Assembly (NCBI GenBank): GCA_022661535.1
Contig: JAKULF010000014.1
Span: 558,001-622,000 of the forward strand
From: Eutypa lata
Lineage: Eukaryota; Ascomycota; Sordariomycetes; Xylariales; Diatrypaceae
Direction of reading: 5' to 3'
Length of the DNA stretch: 64,000 bases
Under the pieces are notes generated by a model that worked only from the letters and a program-made list of their open reading frames with translations, was not told where the DNA came from and did not search any database. The stretch's first letter is position 1; the number at the start of each line of letters is the position of its first letter. Below are positions 33,797-46,359 of the stretch, one piece after another. The position numbers and the translations under genes were made by a program.

Positions 33797-36700
33797 AGCA
33801 AAGTCGATGTAGTTAGGGGTAATGGCCTTTGTCAGTCTCTTTGGAGTGGGTAGAAAAGTTAGTGAGTGTCCGGAAGTCCAAATGGAAGGGGGGTTTCTCC
33901 CAATTCTGTCAGTACGAATTAATGTTTTTGAAATCGTATTACAAACCTTACTCGACATCAAGAACTTGCAATCATTATAGGCATGTCTTGCTGTCTATTT
34001 TGTAGCATATCTCAGTTGCCAGTGTAGATACATAGTGATGATCCTAGTCATCCTTGCGTCAATCTCGTGCATTATGTAATAAAGCTGCCATGCCGCGAAA
34101 TAAAAGATACGGGTAGTAAACCGACTGAGAAGAAAGAGAATCGAAAATTGACAAACGATTGGTTCCACAAGCGCGAGATAATAATGGCATTAGCTCTTTC
34201 GATAGGTTGATATGACGTTATAGACTATGGACTGTCTGGTCGTGGTGATATTGTGAATTGTGATGCGGGATCGACGATTGGCGGTGGTCCCTCGAGGCTG
34301 AAACTGTTTTGGGCTTTGTAAGACATGACGCGGGGACCCATTTCCATAAGTGGGCGTGACGCGGGAGCTATTGAATTCCGATATCAATGCGTTGCATTAC
34401 AGGCTGATCTTGACTTTTAATAGATATAGATCTGTAGGCACTTTGTTTGGAAATCCCTTACGGGCTGCGTCAAGATACATAGGGTCAAGACAACGATGCA
34501 AGTGACGATCAAGACAGAAAAAAAACGAACACGTGCTCTTTGCTGGAATTTGGGATGCATTGACCATCGGCTTCTTTCACAATTTGAAGTTATGTTTTAT
34601 AACGTAACTAACTACATAACATAGTTAATTATTTAGTACATACCTCGTCCAGACGTATATACCTAGTTAGTGTAGATAACATGTCCATAGGTAAACGTTA
34701 GCCACCTTTTTATTGTATATAAGCCTTGATAGGTAACCGACACGGCGGATACTAGTTGATATTCTCGAAGGTCTGGAACGCCTTTAGTTATTCATCTGGC
34801 TATTTTGGTTAACCTCGTAGAATACCTATGTAATTGTCCAACGGCCTTTAAAACTGGCCGGCTATTCCACTAAGGGCAGGTCAGTGGGGCATCTATGCGT
34901 TGAGAAGAGAACGACCGAGTACGCGTGTTCTTGGCATATATATCAATTATGTTTGGTGGAACATTGGATAAATCAAGGACGAATCGAAAATGGATATTCC
35001 CGTGGAGAATGCGGAATGGAGAATGGTAGGCAATTCTAGGTGACGGTACCGGGACCGGACTTTAAAAGGCTCTAGAGGGAGACGTCAGCAACTGCGTCAC
35101 AAGGGAAATTACCTACTTGAAATATCCATTTGTCGCCCGCCCTACATACCAATTGAAGGAAGATCAAGAATACGAAAGTATTGTAACTGCCTACTTCGCT
35201 AGTTCCTAGTCTACTTGTAAAGGCTGACATGACACAACTTGTTTCAAGCATTTAATGCCGGGAATATTCAATAGGCATTGAAACACTTGTTACCTTCTCC
35301 AGCGCTTAGTTAAGCTATCAGATACTTCACGTGGTTGGTTGTATGTAGGTATGTATGCAATTGCAACCCCTAAAGGTCTGCCCACCAATGCAGCCACTTA
35401 CATCCAACGGCGGGGGACTCTTCTAGCCCCCTGCAGGTACTGCATCAATCGGGACCATTGAATTTGGTTGAGATTTCTCCAACCACTTGGCTCTTTTTCG
35501 AATGAATGGGCAACACTGCATGCGTTTCCACACGCGCTTTTCATACGCGCTTATTCGAGAGGCACAGTTCCTTCATGCGAAAAATGTATCAGGACAATAT
35601 TATAATTCGAAAAATCCATATCGACCTGCCTAGTACTGTAGTTCTACTTGCCATCGACGGTAAACGGTTAAGGTTTTCGGTTGAGACCGATGTCCAGAAA
35701 GGTTGATCATTAAGGTACCTGTATGTAGATGGGATGACGATCTATCAGCCAATGGAATGAATCGTCTTCTCAAATTCCCGATTTCTTAAGGGTCCTGATC
35801 TTGCATAACCCCTGCACAGAGCTTAATTTGGATGCTTCTATGTATGTACTTTGTATAATTACTTCTACGTAAGTGTATCTCGATATAACATTGACATAGC
35901 AGCCACCAGAAGAAAGAAAACCACAAGTTTGCTAGTTACATTGAATCATCGAAGACACCTGACCGAAAGAATGCCAATAAATACCTACATATCAAATAAC
36001 TCTTTGAAGCTTTTCATGTCATTTCAACCTCACGCGACTCGAATGATGACACTGTGAAGTAACATACGACTTACCTAATATTCACTACTAAAACGAAATC
36101 TACTAACTTCGTCCCTTCCTGACTATCTACATACCAACCCCTTTTGAATGTCCTTTGTCTTTGGACAACAACTCGACCGACTATCAATCAGTCAATCCAA
36201 GTTTGCCACTTGCACAATCCTTGGCCGATCCCTTGTTATATTTGCCCACTTTGCCTTGATTCACCGGTTGTTCAATCGCGAATACTTCCTCATACATACA
36301 TTGGTTCCTGATATTGCGGGGATCTTTATTTCGTTTCCGTGTCTGCGTATCTTCCTATTGTTTATTTCTGGACTGTCTTGTCTGTCTGTCTGTCTGGCTC
36401 GCTGAATAAGGGATATATACCCATACCTGTCATCATCCGGAGACATTACTCCCTAATCCGGTAGGAGGACCAGTGCTCTGAGATACCGGCCGACCGAAGG
36501 CTTTAAAAGCTGGTGCGACTATCGCAAGCGATCGTCCTTCTCGATACCCCACATTACGCGATACGTTAGAGTATCACGGCTGGCTTGTTAATTTCGGTAC
36601 AATTCCCAGGGGAACCTGATCTACGTTTCTGGGCACAGTTCCACACCACCAACCAACCCCCCTGGACTCTTGGACCCTCATTCTGGAACGGGCTAATCGC

Positions 36701-36966
36701 AAGTTGACACCATTTCTACTCTGGGAAAGTTCCAGGATAATAGCACAGCCACTCTGATAACAGCACTAAAACGAACCATCTGGGAGTGGTCTATCAAGTC
36801 TTCAACACGAGAGAGCTCGTGTCAAAAGCGTGTTGCTTCCCCTTTTTTCTTTTCTTCAGAGCTTGTTCCTTATTATTACCCTTCATCTTCGCTGTCTCGT
36901 TTAATTGAAATCTTGACGATTACTACCATCAATTGAGCAAAGAATACGCAGGACGAAAACATCAAC
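33797..36966. other. Intergenic, no gene seen
   Basis: This spacer lies between the tyrosinase gene and the BAR-domain gene. A GTCT run lies at about 36378-36398. Frames such as 36148-36405 fall in the likely promoter or 5' UTR of the BAR gene and have no family resemblance. The pyrimidine-rich stretch at about 36838-36860 probably belongs to its leader. Confidence 0.5.
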
Positions 36967-38508
36967 ATGAATTTCACAAAGAAGAAGATGGACCGTGCCT
37001 TCCAATGGGCTGGGGAGAAGATGGGACAGGAGACCCGGACGAACCAGTCTGACGAGTTCAGGATCCTTGAGACCGAAATGGCTTTACGGCATGATGGTAA
37101 GATGACATGAATTATCCAGTCCGTGATGATAGTCACTAACATAGCCTGCCGTGAATAGGGATGGACCAGCTTCAAAAGTCCATGAACGCCTATACGAAAT
37201 CTATGTCGAGGCGGGGGGAAGGTTATGATGATAAGGAGAAGGGCCTACCGGTCAGCTACATGGGAAGAACAATGATTGCCCACGGTGAAGATTTCGAGCC
37301 GGACTCGGAATATGGAAATTGCCTGATTGGTAAGTTTCCCTGGGAACATATTATTCATGGCTTGAAGCATAGCTGACCTTGGATAAATATAGCAATGGGT
37401 AGAGCAAATGAACGAATTGCCGGAATCCAGGAGGGCTACGTAGCCAACGCCACATCTTACTGGCTCGAGGGGCTGGAGCGGCAGCTTGCCATGATGAAGG
37501 AATACCAGGTTCGTCCTACATGTTTATCGAATCGATTGTGTCTAGGTCCTTAAGCTAACTTCCTCTCTCCAGGCCGCACGAAAGAAGCTAGAGAACCGAC
37601 GTCTCGGTTACGATGCTGCTACAACAAAGATACAGAAGGCTAAGCGGGAAGATTTCCGTCTCGAAGACGAGCTCAGAGGAGCCAAAGCCAAGTATGAGGA
37701 ATCAAGTGAAGATGTCCTCCGGAGAATGCAAGACATCAAGGAAGCCGAAGGCGAATCTATCCGCGATCTGACCAACTTTCTCGATGCCGAACTCGATTAC
37801 CATGAGCGATGTGCCGAAGAGCTACGCCGTACTCGCCAGGAGTGGGCTGCCGGACGGGGACAAACAAATGGGGGCTCTAGATCCGAACGCAGCCTGTCTC
37901 GTCGTCCGACCCGCTCTCGGAGCAACACTGCTCATTCGTTCTCAGAGCGTAACGACCGCACTGAGCATTGGGCAACCCGTCAGGGCGTGTACGAGGAAGA
38001 CGAACCAACGCCCGAGCCTGTACGGGCACCCATTCGATCGGGCCGCTATGGCGGAAGCGGCGCAACTACCCCTGAGCCCGCGCGCCCGACTATTGGCCGG
38101 TCATCTACATACGGAGTCGGATCTGATCCATCATGCGGGCGCCAATCCAGCTACCGCGAGCCCCCACCGCCCCCACCGGAAAGCCTTCAGAGAGCCAAGA
38201 CAACGTTGCCGCCGCCTTCCAACGTAGGGAACCTGCGCAACAACCTGAGACCGGTGAACAGAGTGTCTACAAACGGTAGCTCGAGCCAGGACGTCTTCGG
38301 CGACGGGTACGACACAAACGCCAGCAGCGGTAGTCCGGACTACGAGCGTTCCGAGAGCCCCGCGACTAGCTATGGTAGCCTGAGCAGAACCACGAGCAAC
38401 AATGGTTTGACTGCCATGACGAACGGAAGGAAAGCTCCTCCGCCGCCACCCAGCCGAGCGAAGAAGCCACCGCCACCGATTCCGGCTAAGCGTGATCTCA
38501 CCTACTAG
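36967..38508 (+). CDS. BAR-domain membrane-curvature protein with proline-rich tail
   Basis: Four exons (36967-37096, 37159-37329, 37393-37508, 37573-38508) give 450 residues. The N-terminal ~245 residues are a BAR domain: an amphipathic start MNFTKKKMDRAFQWAGEKMG, then long helices rich in Lys/Glu/Arg (LEGLERQLAMMKEYQAARKK, LRRMQDIKEAEGESIRDLTN, FLDAELDYHERCAEELRRTR). The remaining half is disordered with PPPPPPES-type and APPPPPSRAKKPPPPIPAKR motifs that would bind SH3 or profilin-like partners. Fungal relatives bind curved membrane in endocytosis or Golgi traffic; many have a C-terminal SH3 domain, which is absent here. Intron 3 has the uncommon donor GTTCGT, as in RPT2 intron 2. A partnership with Ysc84-type proteins is plausible from known endocytic modules, not shown here. 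Confidence 0.92.
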
Positions 38509-39479
38509 AAGGAAGGGAAATGATATTCCCTCCTTACCTAGGAGATCCTCATTCAGAATGGAAAATAGATGCGTATCGAAATCAGATTGGGATTGTCCAA
38601 TATAGTCCTGCTACAGGGCATCTAACGACACCAAGAATATTTATATCTTCTCGAGTCGTTTACACATATATACCTACACGTCCGGCTTGAAACACGGTCC
38701 AGATTTCACCAATGTTCCTTATGTAACAATTATGTCTATGTGGGCGCGTTGACGGATTTGACACCCCTCAGAATTTTCTTATAGCGCTTGCAGGCGCGTA
38801 TCCGGGTAGGTGGGTGGATGAATGGATGGTTGGGTCGGAAAGCTCTTTTTCGTGAAGCAAGGCTGGGTTTAGAGAAAGTAATGCACGGTGTTAGGGCGCT
38901 CTGGTGGGAAACAATTAGTACTAGAGCTGGAAGAGCTTGCACTGACACATTTTTATTCTTTTTGAGTTACACCAAAGAAGTATATATATATTATATGATG
39001 AACTGGCTTTCGATAATTAATCTCATCCGGAACAAGTTGTGCCTTATCAGACTGTTGTTATCTGCTTGTGCTGGTGTGATTTATGTTAATTAAACCCGAC
39101 GGTTACCGGCTGTTATAGCCCATTATCATGCATGCGATTGCGGGATGCTACCTAGTCCTACGGAGTTCTAGTTCAGATATGTAGGTAGGCTTTATAATGA
39201 TATTGCTTTCTAGCTCGTGTAGCTTCGAGCGGGTTAAGCAGGTTTGCTGCTTGTTATTCGAAGATATTCATAGCGTGCTATGTCGCACGTACATAGTTAC
39301 GTAGTATTGCTATACCGGACGACCTTATGGTTCTTTACCTCGCTTACTGTTCCCTCGTGAAGGGAATGTATAACTTTCTTTATACAACAATATACCTACT
39401 AAGGCAATGATAACATTAAAGCTATCTTTACTTAGCTTTATTATAATTACTTGCCTTAGATTTTAAGCTGCCGTATGTA
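38509..39479. other. 3' flank of BAR gene grading into the AT-rich island
   Basis: Base composition falls steadily from about 39100. There is no coding support for the small frame at 38788-39093. The transition to nearly pure A/T occurs at about 39400-39480. Confidence 0.5.
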
Positions 39480-42400
39480 TATTTTGTATTATATTAATGC
39501 GTTATCTTTTAGTTAATTAAATCTTTAAAATTAATGCGAAATTATAATAACTTAAGTTTTTTTAATAATTTTTCGCTTTTTATATATTATAAATATTACA
39601 TTTTAAAATAAAATAATTCGTAATAAATTTAAAATAAACTTAATAAGTTTAAAGTTTTATATACGTTAAATTTATAAGTTAATATATAAATAAAAATTTT
39701 CGTTATTTTTTTAATTTTAAAATAAAGCCGTACGAATTAAAATCGATAAATTATTTTATAAAAATTACTTTATAAAAATCATTTTATAAATACGTTTTAA
39801 TATACTTTTTATATATATATTATTATTATCGTTTTAATTATTTATAAAAAAATTATATAAATATAATTTAATATAATAAAAGCTTTAAGTATTATAATTT
39901 TTTTAATTAAAATAATATTAATAATATATAATTAAAAAAAAATTTTAAACTTATAAAGTAATTTATAAATTTATAAGTTTATTATTTTATAAAGTAATTT
40001 ATAAACTTATTATTTTATAAATTTATAAACTTATAAACTTATAAATTTATAAATTTATAAATTTATAAATTTATAAACTTATAACTTATAAATTTATAAT
40101 TTATAAACTTATAAATTTATAACTTTATAAAATAATTTATAAATTTATAAATTTAAATTAAATTACGTAAATTATTTATTTAAATAATTATTTAATTTAT
40201 ATATTATTATTATTATTTTAATTATTTTAAAAAAGATTATTTAAAGATAATATTATATAAAAAAAACTCGAAATGTTATAATTTTTTTAATTAAAATAAT
40301 AATAATAATATATAAATTAAATAATCGTTTAAATAAATAATTTATATAATTTAATTTAAACGTTTTTTTTTAATATATTATAATTATTTATTATATTATT
40401 AAAATTATAACGCTTTAAACTTTTATTATATAATATTATTTTTAAATAACTTTTTTTAAAATAATTAAAATTATATTAATAATATATTAATTATAAAAGC
40501 ATTTAAATAAAATAATTTAAATATATAAAGCTTTTTAAATTTAAATTTTATAATTATTATTTTTAATTAAAGTTATAATAAAAATATATATATATTTATA
40601 ATTATTATTTAATTTTAAATTTAATAATTTAATTATTTTTTTAATACGTATTTTTATTAATTAATTATTAATAAAAACGTTATAAAAGTAAAAATTAATT
40701 TATATAAAAAAAAAAGCGTTTTTAATATATAAAAAGTTAAAATTTATTAAATTATATTAAGCTTTTTTCGATTAATATTTAAAATTTATAAGTATTTTTT
40801 TATATTAAATTTAATAAATATATAAAATATAATTAATTAAAAAAAGCTTAATATATAAAATAAATAATTATTTATTTAATTTTATTATTAATAATTTAAT
40901 TTTTATAAATTTAAGTTTTTAATTAATGATTTAATTATTAATTTACGATTTATTTTAATATATATAATTTTTTATTTAATTTATAAAAAATTTAATATAA
41001 TATTAAATAATTTATAAATTTTATTAAATAAATATTAATAATTTATATTAAAACTTTAAATTAATTTATAATATTAAAATTAAAACGTAAAATTTAAAAT
41101 AATTTAAAATAACTTATATTTTTAAATTTAATTATTATTTAAATTTTTTTAAATTTTTAAATTTAATTATAATTTATTAATTAAACTTTTAAATTATAAT
41201 TAATTTTTTTTATATTATATTATTTTAAAATTATTTTTAAAATAAATAAAGTTATAAATTATAAAATTTAAAAAAATATTATTATTTTTAAAAAAACTTT
41301 AATTAAAGTTAAAGTTTAATTAATAATTTATATTTTAAATAATAAATAATTTAATAATATTAAAATCGTTATAAAAACTTATAACGTATTTTATTATAAA
41401 CTTTTTAATTATTTAAAAAAGTATTATTTTATAATTTAAAATAATAATAATTATAAAATATTTAATAAAGTTTAAAATATAATTTTTTATATTATTATTT
41501 AACGTTTAATTTTAAATAATAATTATATTAATTTATATTATTTATAACGTATAATTAACGAAATTTTTAAATAAATATATTTTTTTAATATTATATTATA
41601 TTAAATAAAATATAAATAAACGAAAAAATATTTAATTAAATATTATTTTTTATTTAAACGTATATAAACTTAATTATAAAACTTTTAATATAAAATAATT
41701 AATAATTATATTAATTTTAAACGATAATTTAAAAAGCTTTATTAATATTTAAAAAAAAATATTAAATAAAAGAATTTATAAAATATAAATTAAATTAAAT
41801 TTCGAATTAAATATATTAATAAATATTAAATATAAACGTATTATAAATTTAAAAAATTAAAAATAATTAATTTCGAATTAAAAATATTAATTATTATTAT
41901 TAAATTAATATTAATTATAAATAAATATATTTTTATTTTTATAATATTATTTAAATTTAATATATTTAAAAAGTTTATTAATAATAACTTTAATAATAAT
42001 ATTATTATTATAATAATTAATAATAAATAAATTAATAACGTTATTATTTTTAAATAATTTAAATATTTTAAATAAAAATGTTTATTATTATTTAATAATT
42101 ATAATAATTACGAAATTATTAAATTTTAAAAATAAACGAAAAATTATAATATTATTATTTTTCTTTTATTTAAATATATAATAAATAAATTATAATTATT
42201 AAATATAAAAATATTTAAATTTTATAAAATTTATTATTAATATTAAATTTAATTTATTATCGAAAAAAATATAATAAATTATAAAAAAAACGATTTTTTA
42301 ATAAAGTTTTAAATAATTAAATAATATATTTTTAAAATAATAATTATTTAAAATATTTAAAAAAAAGTTAATATATATTTTTAAAATTTTAAAAAAGTTT

Positions 42401-43840
42401 TCGATATAATTATAAATTTAATATTTTTTATTATTAATAAAAATATATTAAAAAATAAATTTAAATATATTTTTTTATAAATAACGATTTAAATAATAAA
42501 ACGTAAATATTTAAAAATATAAATATTAAATTAATAAATAATAATATTAACGATTTTTTAAATAACGCTTTAACGAAAAAAAAAAATTTATTTTTTAATT
42601 TATTATATTTTATTAATTTATTTTTTAATTAAAATTTAAAATACTTTTAATAAAAATTAACGAAATTAAAAAATATTTATAATATATATTATTACGTTTA
42701 AAAAAATATAAACTTTTAAAAATATTATTAACTTTTATTATTAAATAAATTTTAATTAAATAAAAAAAAGTTATTATTATTATAATAATTAATAATTTAA
42801 AATTTAATAACGAATTTTATTATTTATAAAATAAAATTATTAAACGTAAAAAATAAAATAAAAAATTAAAATTTTAAATAAATATAACTTTTTACGTATA
42901 AATAATTTATAACTTTATATAATAAATAATAATAATTATAAATATATTATTTAAAAATAAAAAAATTTTTAAATTTAAAAAAAAATTAAAAAATAAAAAA
43001 TAATAATTATTAAAAAATAAATAAAATAAATACGTAAATAATTAAAATATATAAACTTTAATATAAAAAAATTAACTTTTAAAATTAAATGAATTTATTA
43101 ATTAAATAATAACGAAAAAATAAATAAATATAAAAAGTTATTTAAAAATACTTTATAATTATATATTTTTTATATAATTTAAAAAAAAATACGTTTTATT
43201 TTAAAATATATATAATTTTTTAAATAAAAAAAATAATAAATTATATATAATTATTAATAAAAAGTTAAAAAAAAGTAATTTTATTATATTTAACTTTATT
43301 TAATATATAAAAAAAAAATTAATAATTTTATTTAAAAAAAAATATTTAATAAATATTTATAAATTTTATATAATTAAAATATATTCGTTTAAATATTTAA
43401 ATTATTATTTAATTTTAAATTAATTAAAAAAATTTATAAATAATAAAAATTTTTTTTAAAAAATATAATAATTAAATAACGAAAAACTTTTTAAATAAAA
43501 ATAAAAAATACTTTTTAAATAAAAATTATTATAAATAAATTTTAAAATTTAAATATTATTAAAAATATTAATAATAAAAAAATTAATAATTTTAACGATT
43601 TAAATAATATTAAAAATAAAAAAATTAATAAATTCGAAGATTTTAATAATATTAATAATAAAAAAATTAATAAATTTAAAATTTTTTTTTAAAAAAACAT
43701 TAATTTAAAGTTTAAAAAAAAGTAATTAAATATTTATTTTAATAAAAAAAAATTAATAATAACTTTATTTTTTAAATTTATAATTAAGCCGTTAATTTAA
43801 AATAATAATAATCGATTCGAAATATAATTTATTTTACATA
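39480..43840. repeat. AT-rich island with RIP signature
   Basis: About 4.4 kb composed almost wholly of A and T, with no open frame longer than background. C and G survive nearly only as CpG, CpT or ApG; by eye I find only about four CA and four TG dinucleotides in the whole stretch, against dozens of CG. That pattern is expected when CpA is converted to TpA on both strands by repeat-induced point mutation until exhausted. The low-complexity block 39950-40160 repeats TTATAAAC/TTATAAAT words. The source was presumably a transposon, but no protein or terminal repeat can be recognised. Boundaries are approximate. Confidence 0.85.
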
Positions 43841-44567
43841 ATTAAGTAAGTGGTGTTATTTATGCGCTTATACAAATTAAGTATAATGCAAAATATTGAA
43901 AATCGCGAATTAATGACCGAATCGCTAGTCAAAGACCTAGGTTTGTAAAAACCGGATCGTCAGCAATAAGACTAGGTAGGTAGGTCCTTAAACTAGCCGG
44001 TCATACATATAATTAGTTACATAGCAGGTATCTGGGACGAATCAGAGAAGGTTCATTAGCTTCACCCGATTCTTCATCGGCGCGGAGGCCGGCTATGACC
44101 GGTCGGATTTGCTTGTGATTTATGAGGCTTGCCCCTCCATCTTCCCCTCCAACTGCTCTTGCATGGCGCCGCGGTGGACCTCCAAGCCTTCTAGAAGCAG
44201 CAGGTCAAGCCCAACTTGCCGCTGTTGCTGCTGCTCCTGACTAGATTGGTTGGGTGGGCCTCTGTACATCGCGACCACATGATTTTTATGCGTAGGTTCC
44301 TATTGTGTGCGAGGTAAGCAGGTAGATTGATAGATTGATAGATAACCTGGTATAGCCGACTGACCTCTCTTTTCCTTATCGGTTTCCCTTGAAATAATTC
44401 TCTTCGATCCTAGTTAGAGATTTAACTACCTTAGTTACTTGTGATTTGACAGCTTGTCGTCAGCTTTGATTCTTTTTCTTTTTCTTCCCTCCGCATACCT
44501 AGTTGAGACACACATACACACATACACACACCCGCTTGTAGATTCTTTTTTTTGACCAAAGCAAAAC
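43841..44567. other. Upstream region of the oxygenase gene
   Basis: Normal base composition returns abruptly at about 43840. This 730 bp probably contains the oxygenase promoter and 5' UTR. CACA/TACACA repeats lie at about 44512-44531. Nothing else is recognised. Confidence 0.5.
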
Positions 44568-46359
44568 ATGACTGGGACGCAAGACCTCCCGATGGACCTC
44601 CCCATCGTCGACCTGGACGCCTTCCTACGGGACCCGACGTCGGGCGCGGCGCGGGCGGAGTGCGAGAAGGCGGCGCGGGCCCTCGTCACGTACGGGGCGC
44701 TGGTGCTGCACGACGCGCGGGTGGCCGAGGACGACAACGCGACGTTCCTGGACCTGCTGGAGGACTACTTCGCGCTGCCGCCGGAGACCCTGCGGCGGGA
44801 CGAGCGCCCCGACCTCGGCTTCCAGGTCGGCGTCACGCTCGAGAACACCGAGAAGCCCAAGTGCGCCGTCGACGAGCCCTGCCTCGACGTCATCAGCCGC
44901 CTGGCCCCCGAGGAGCGCCCCCTCGACATCTCCGCCTACAGCCCCGACCCCAAGTGCCGCTTCTTCTGGAGCATGGCCGGCGCCGAGAAGCCTCCCTACG
45001 CGACGCGGTTCCCGGCGCTGAACGCGGAGAATGTCGTTCCCGATGACGTTACGGTGAAGGACCGTTGGACCCCTGTTATGCAGAAGTGGGGGACTTCGAT
45101 GAAGAGCGCGTATGTATTTTCATTGAGACCCCTGGCTGGTTTAGTAGGTGGGTTAAAAGATTTTGCTTGTGCTAACGAGAGTTTTCGCAAAATCAGAGTC
45201 TCGGGACTCGCGGAGATGGCTGCCGTCGGTTTGGGCCTGCCGGCCTCAACTTTCACAGACGCCGGCCGATACGGGTAAGTAGTCCCCCCTAAGAAACATT
45301 GGCCCTTGTATTGTACGTATCTATAAACTACGAATGTGCTACTTACTTACTCAACCCCGTTCTAGCCCTCATCTCCTAGCGCCCACGGCGTCGGATCTGG
45401 TGAAGTACGGCAAGAACGATACGATCCTCGCCGGCTTCCATACAGACTTAAATTTCTTCACTATTCACGGCCGATCGCGGTATCCCGGACTACGGTATGT
45501 AGAATCCCATTTAGTCTTCTGTTTCTAGGAATTTCTAAACTAACGAGTTCGCAGTAAGTACCTAGCGTGAACCTGTAATTTTCATAGAGTAGACTTTCAA
45601 GGTTTTCGCTGTTTGGGCTTGAGAGCCGTGTAGGCCAATTACTCATCCATGGAACCATATTGACGTAAGCATAACAGACATCTGGGCTCGCAACACAGGG
45701 AAGAAAATCCCGGTCAAGATCCCTCAAGGGAACTACTTGCTCGTTCAGGCTGGGAAGCAGCTAGAGCATTTGACTGGTGGACTTATTAAAGCAGGCTGGT
45801 ACGTATGACATATCTGTGTCTTTGCCCTTTTCCTTTTCTTTTCACAACATATATCCCCCTCTCCTTGCGCAAACTATGGTCATGATGATAATAAACTAAC
45901 AGGCGTTTTAGTAAGTACTCGAGCTTTATGTGCATGGACACACCAGAAGGGCTTTCCCCCCATTATATCTCTTACGATTAGTATTTCTCTATTCTAATTT
46001 AGCACCATTTCGCAGTTCATGAGGTGGTAGTGAACCAACAGACCCTTGATACGATCGAGAAGCGCAAGCAGGCGTTCCCGGACCGCCCCCTAGTCCGCAT
46101 CAGCAGCACGTTGTTCTGGCACCTAAGCAGCGACTTTGACCTTGCGCCCATTCCGGCGCTTTTGGACCAGGCCAAAGCACTTCGCGCCGAGCAGTTCAAC
46201 CTTGGCCGGGACGAGGGCGAGGAGGTTGTCTATGAGCCCATGAAGGTTGGGGAACAGGTTCAGAAGTGAGTTCCCTTTCACCCTATCTCTTGTTTGATTG
46301 CTGGAAGACTAGCTGACGTGGAATATAGTGAATTGAAGCATATCGCGCTCATGGCTTGA
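44568..46359 (+). CDS. 2-oxoglutarate/Fe(II)-dependent oxygenase (isopenicillin-N-synthase-like)
   Basis: Six exons (44568-45109, 45197-45274, 45366-45493, 45678-45797, 46016-46265, 46329-46359) encode 382 residues. The DIOX_N region (LPIVDLDAFLRDP, LVTYGALVLHD) precedes a jelly-roll core. Predicted Fe ligands are His232 and Asp234 (GFHTDLNFFT) and His291 (KAGFHEVVVN). The 2OG-binding R-x-S is Arg317/Ser319 (LVRISST). Introns 3 and 4 only keep frame if each is a twin intron (separate features). With that model the joined residues are LHIWARN and KAGFHEVV, as expected for the family; simple GT-AG splicing shifts frame at both sites. Exon 1 is very GC-rich, later exons less so. The gene sits 0.7 kb from the AT-rich island and upstream of a co-oriented Zn2Cys6 regulator. 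Substrate unknown, probably a secondary metabolite. Confidence 0.88.
45494..45677 (+). other. Stwintron 1, type [D1,2]
   Basis: The outer intron donor G is at 45494. The inner intron runs 45495-45554 (GTATGT to TTCGCAG, branch CTAAC near 45541-45545). Its removal joins G to TAAGTACC at 45555, creating a perfect GTAAGT donor. The outer intron ends at 45677 (AACAG). Exons then join CTA C|AC ATC TGG (Leu-His-Ile-Trp), matching the family. The outer intron is 124 nt after inner excision. Confidence 0.8.
45798..46015 (+). other. Stwintron 2, type [D1,2]
   Basis: The outer donor G is at 45798. The inner intron runs 45799-45911 (GTACGT to GTTTTAG, branch CTAAC at 45896-45900). Its removal joins G to TAAGTACTCG at 45912, giving GTAAGT. 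The outer intron ends at 46015 (TTTCGCAG), with a CTAAT branch near 45992. Exons join GGC T|TT CAT GAG (Gly-Phe-His-Glu), where the His is the predicted third iron ligand. Confidence 0.8.

Noticed and set aside
39480..43840. AT-rich island considered as a centromere fragment or mitochondrial insertion
   Set aside because: The selective loss of CpA/TpG with retained CpG points to RIP; no mitochondrial gene or tRNA is visible. A centromeric role cannot be judged from 4.4 kb.
45634..45677. Extra in-frame oxygenase coding segment via acceptor at 45633, and an 8-nt microexon at 45902-45909
   Set aside because: Both keep frame with canonical signals but insert 15 and 3 residues into conserved stretches; the stwintron model gives the exact family sequence at both places.
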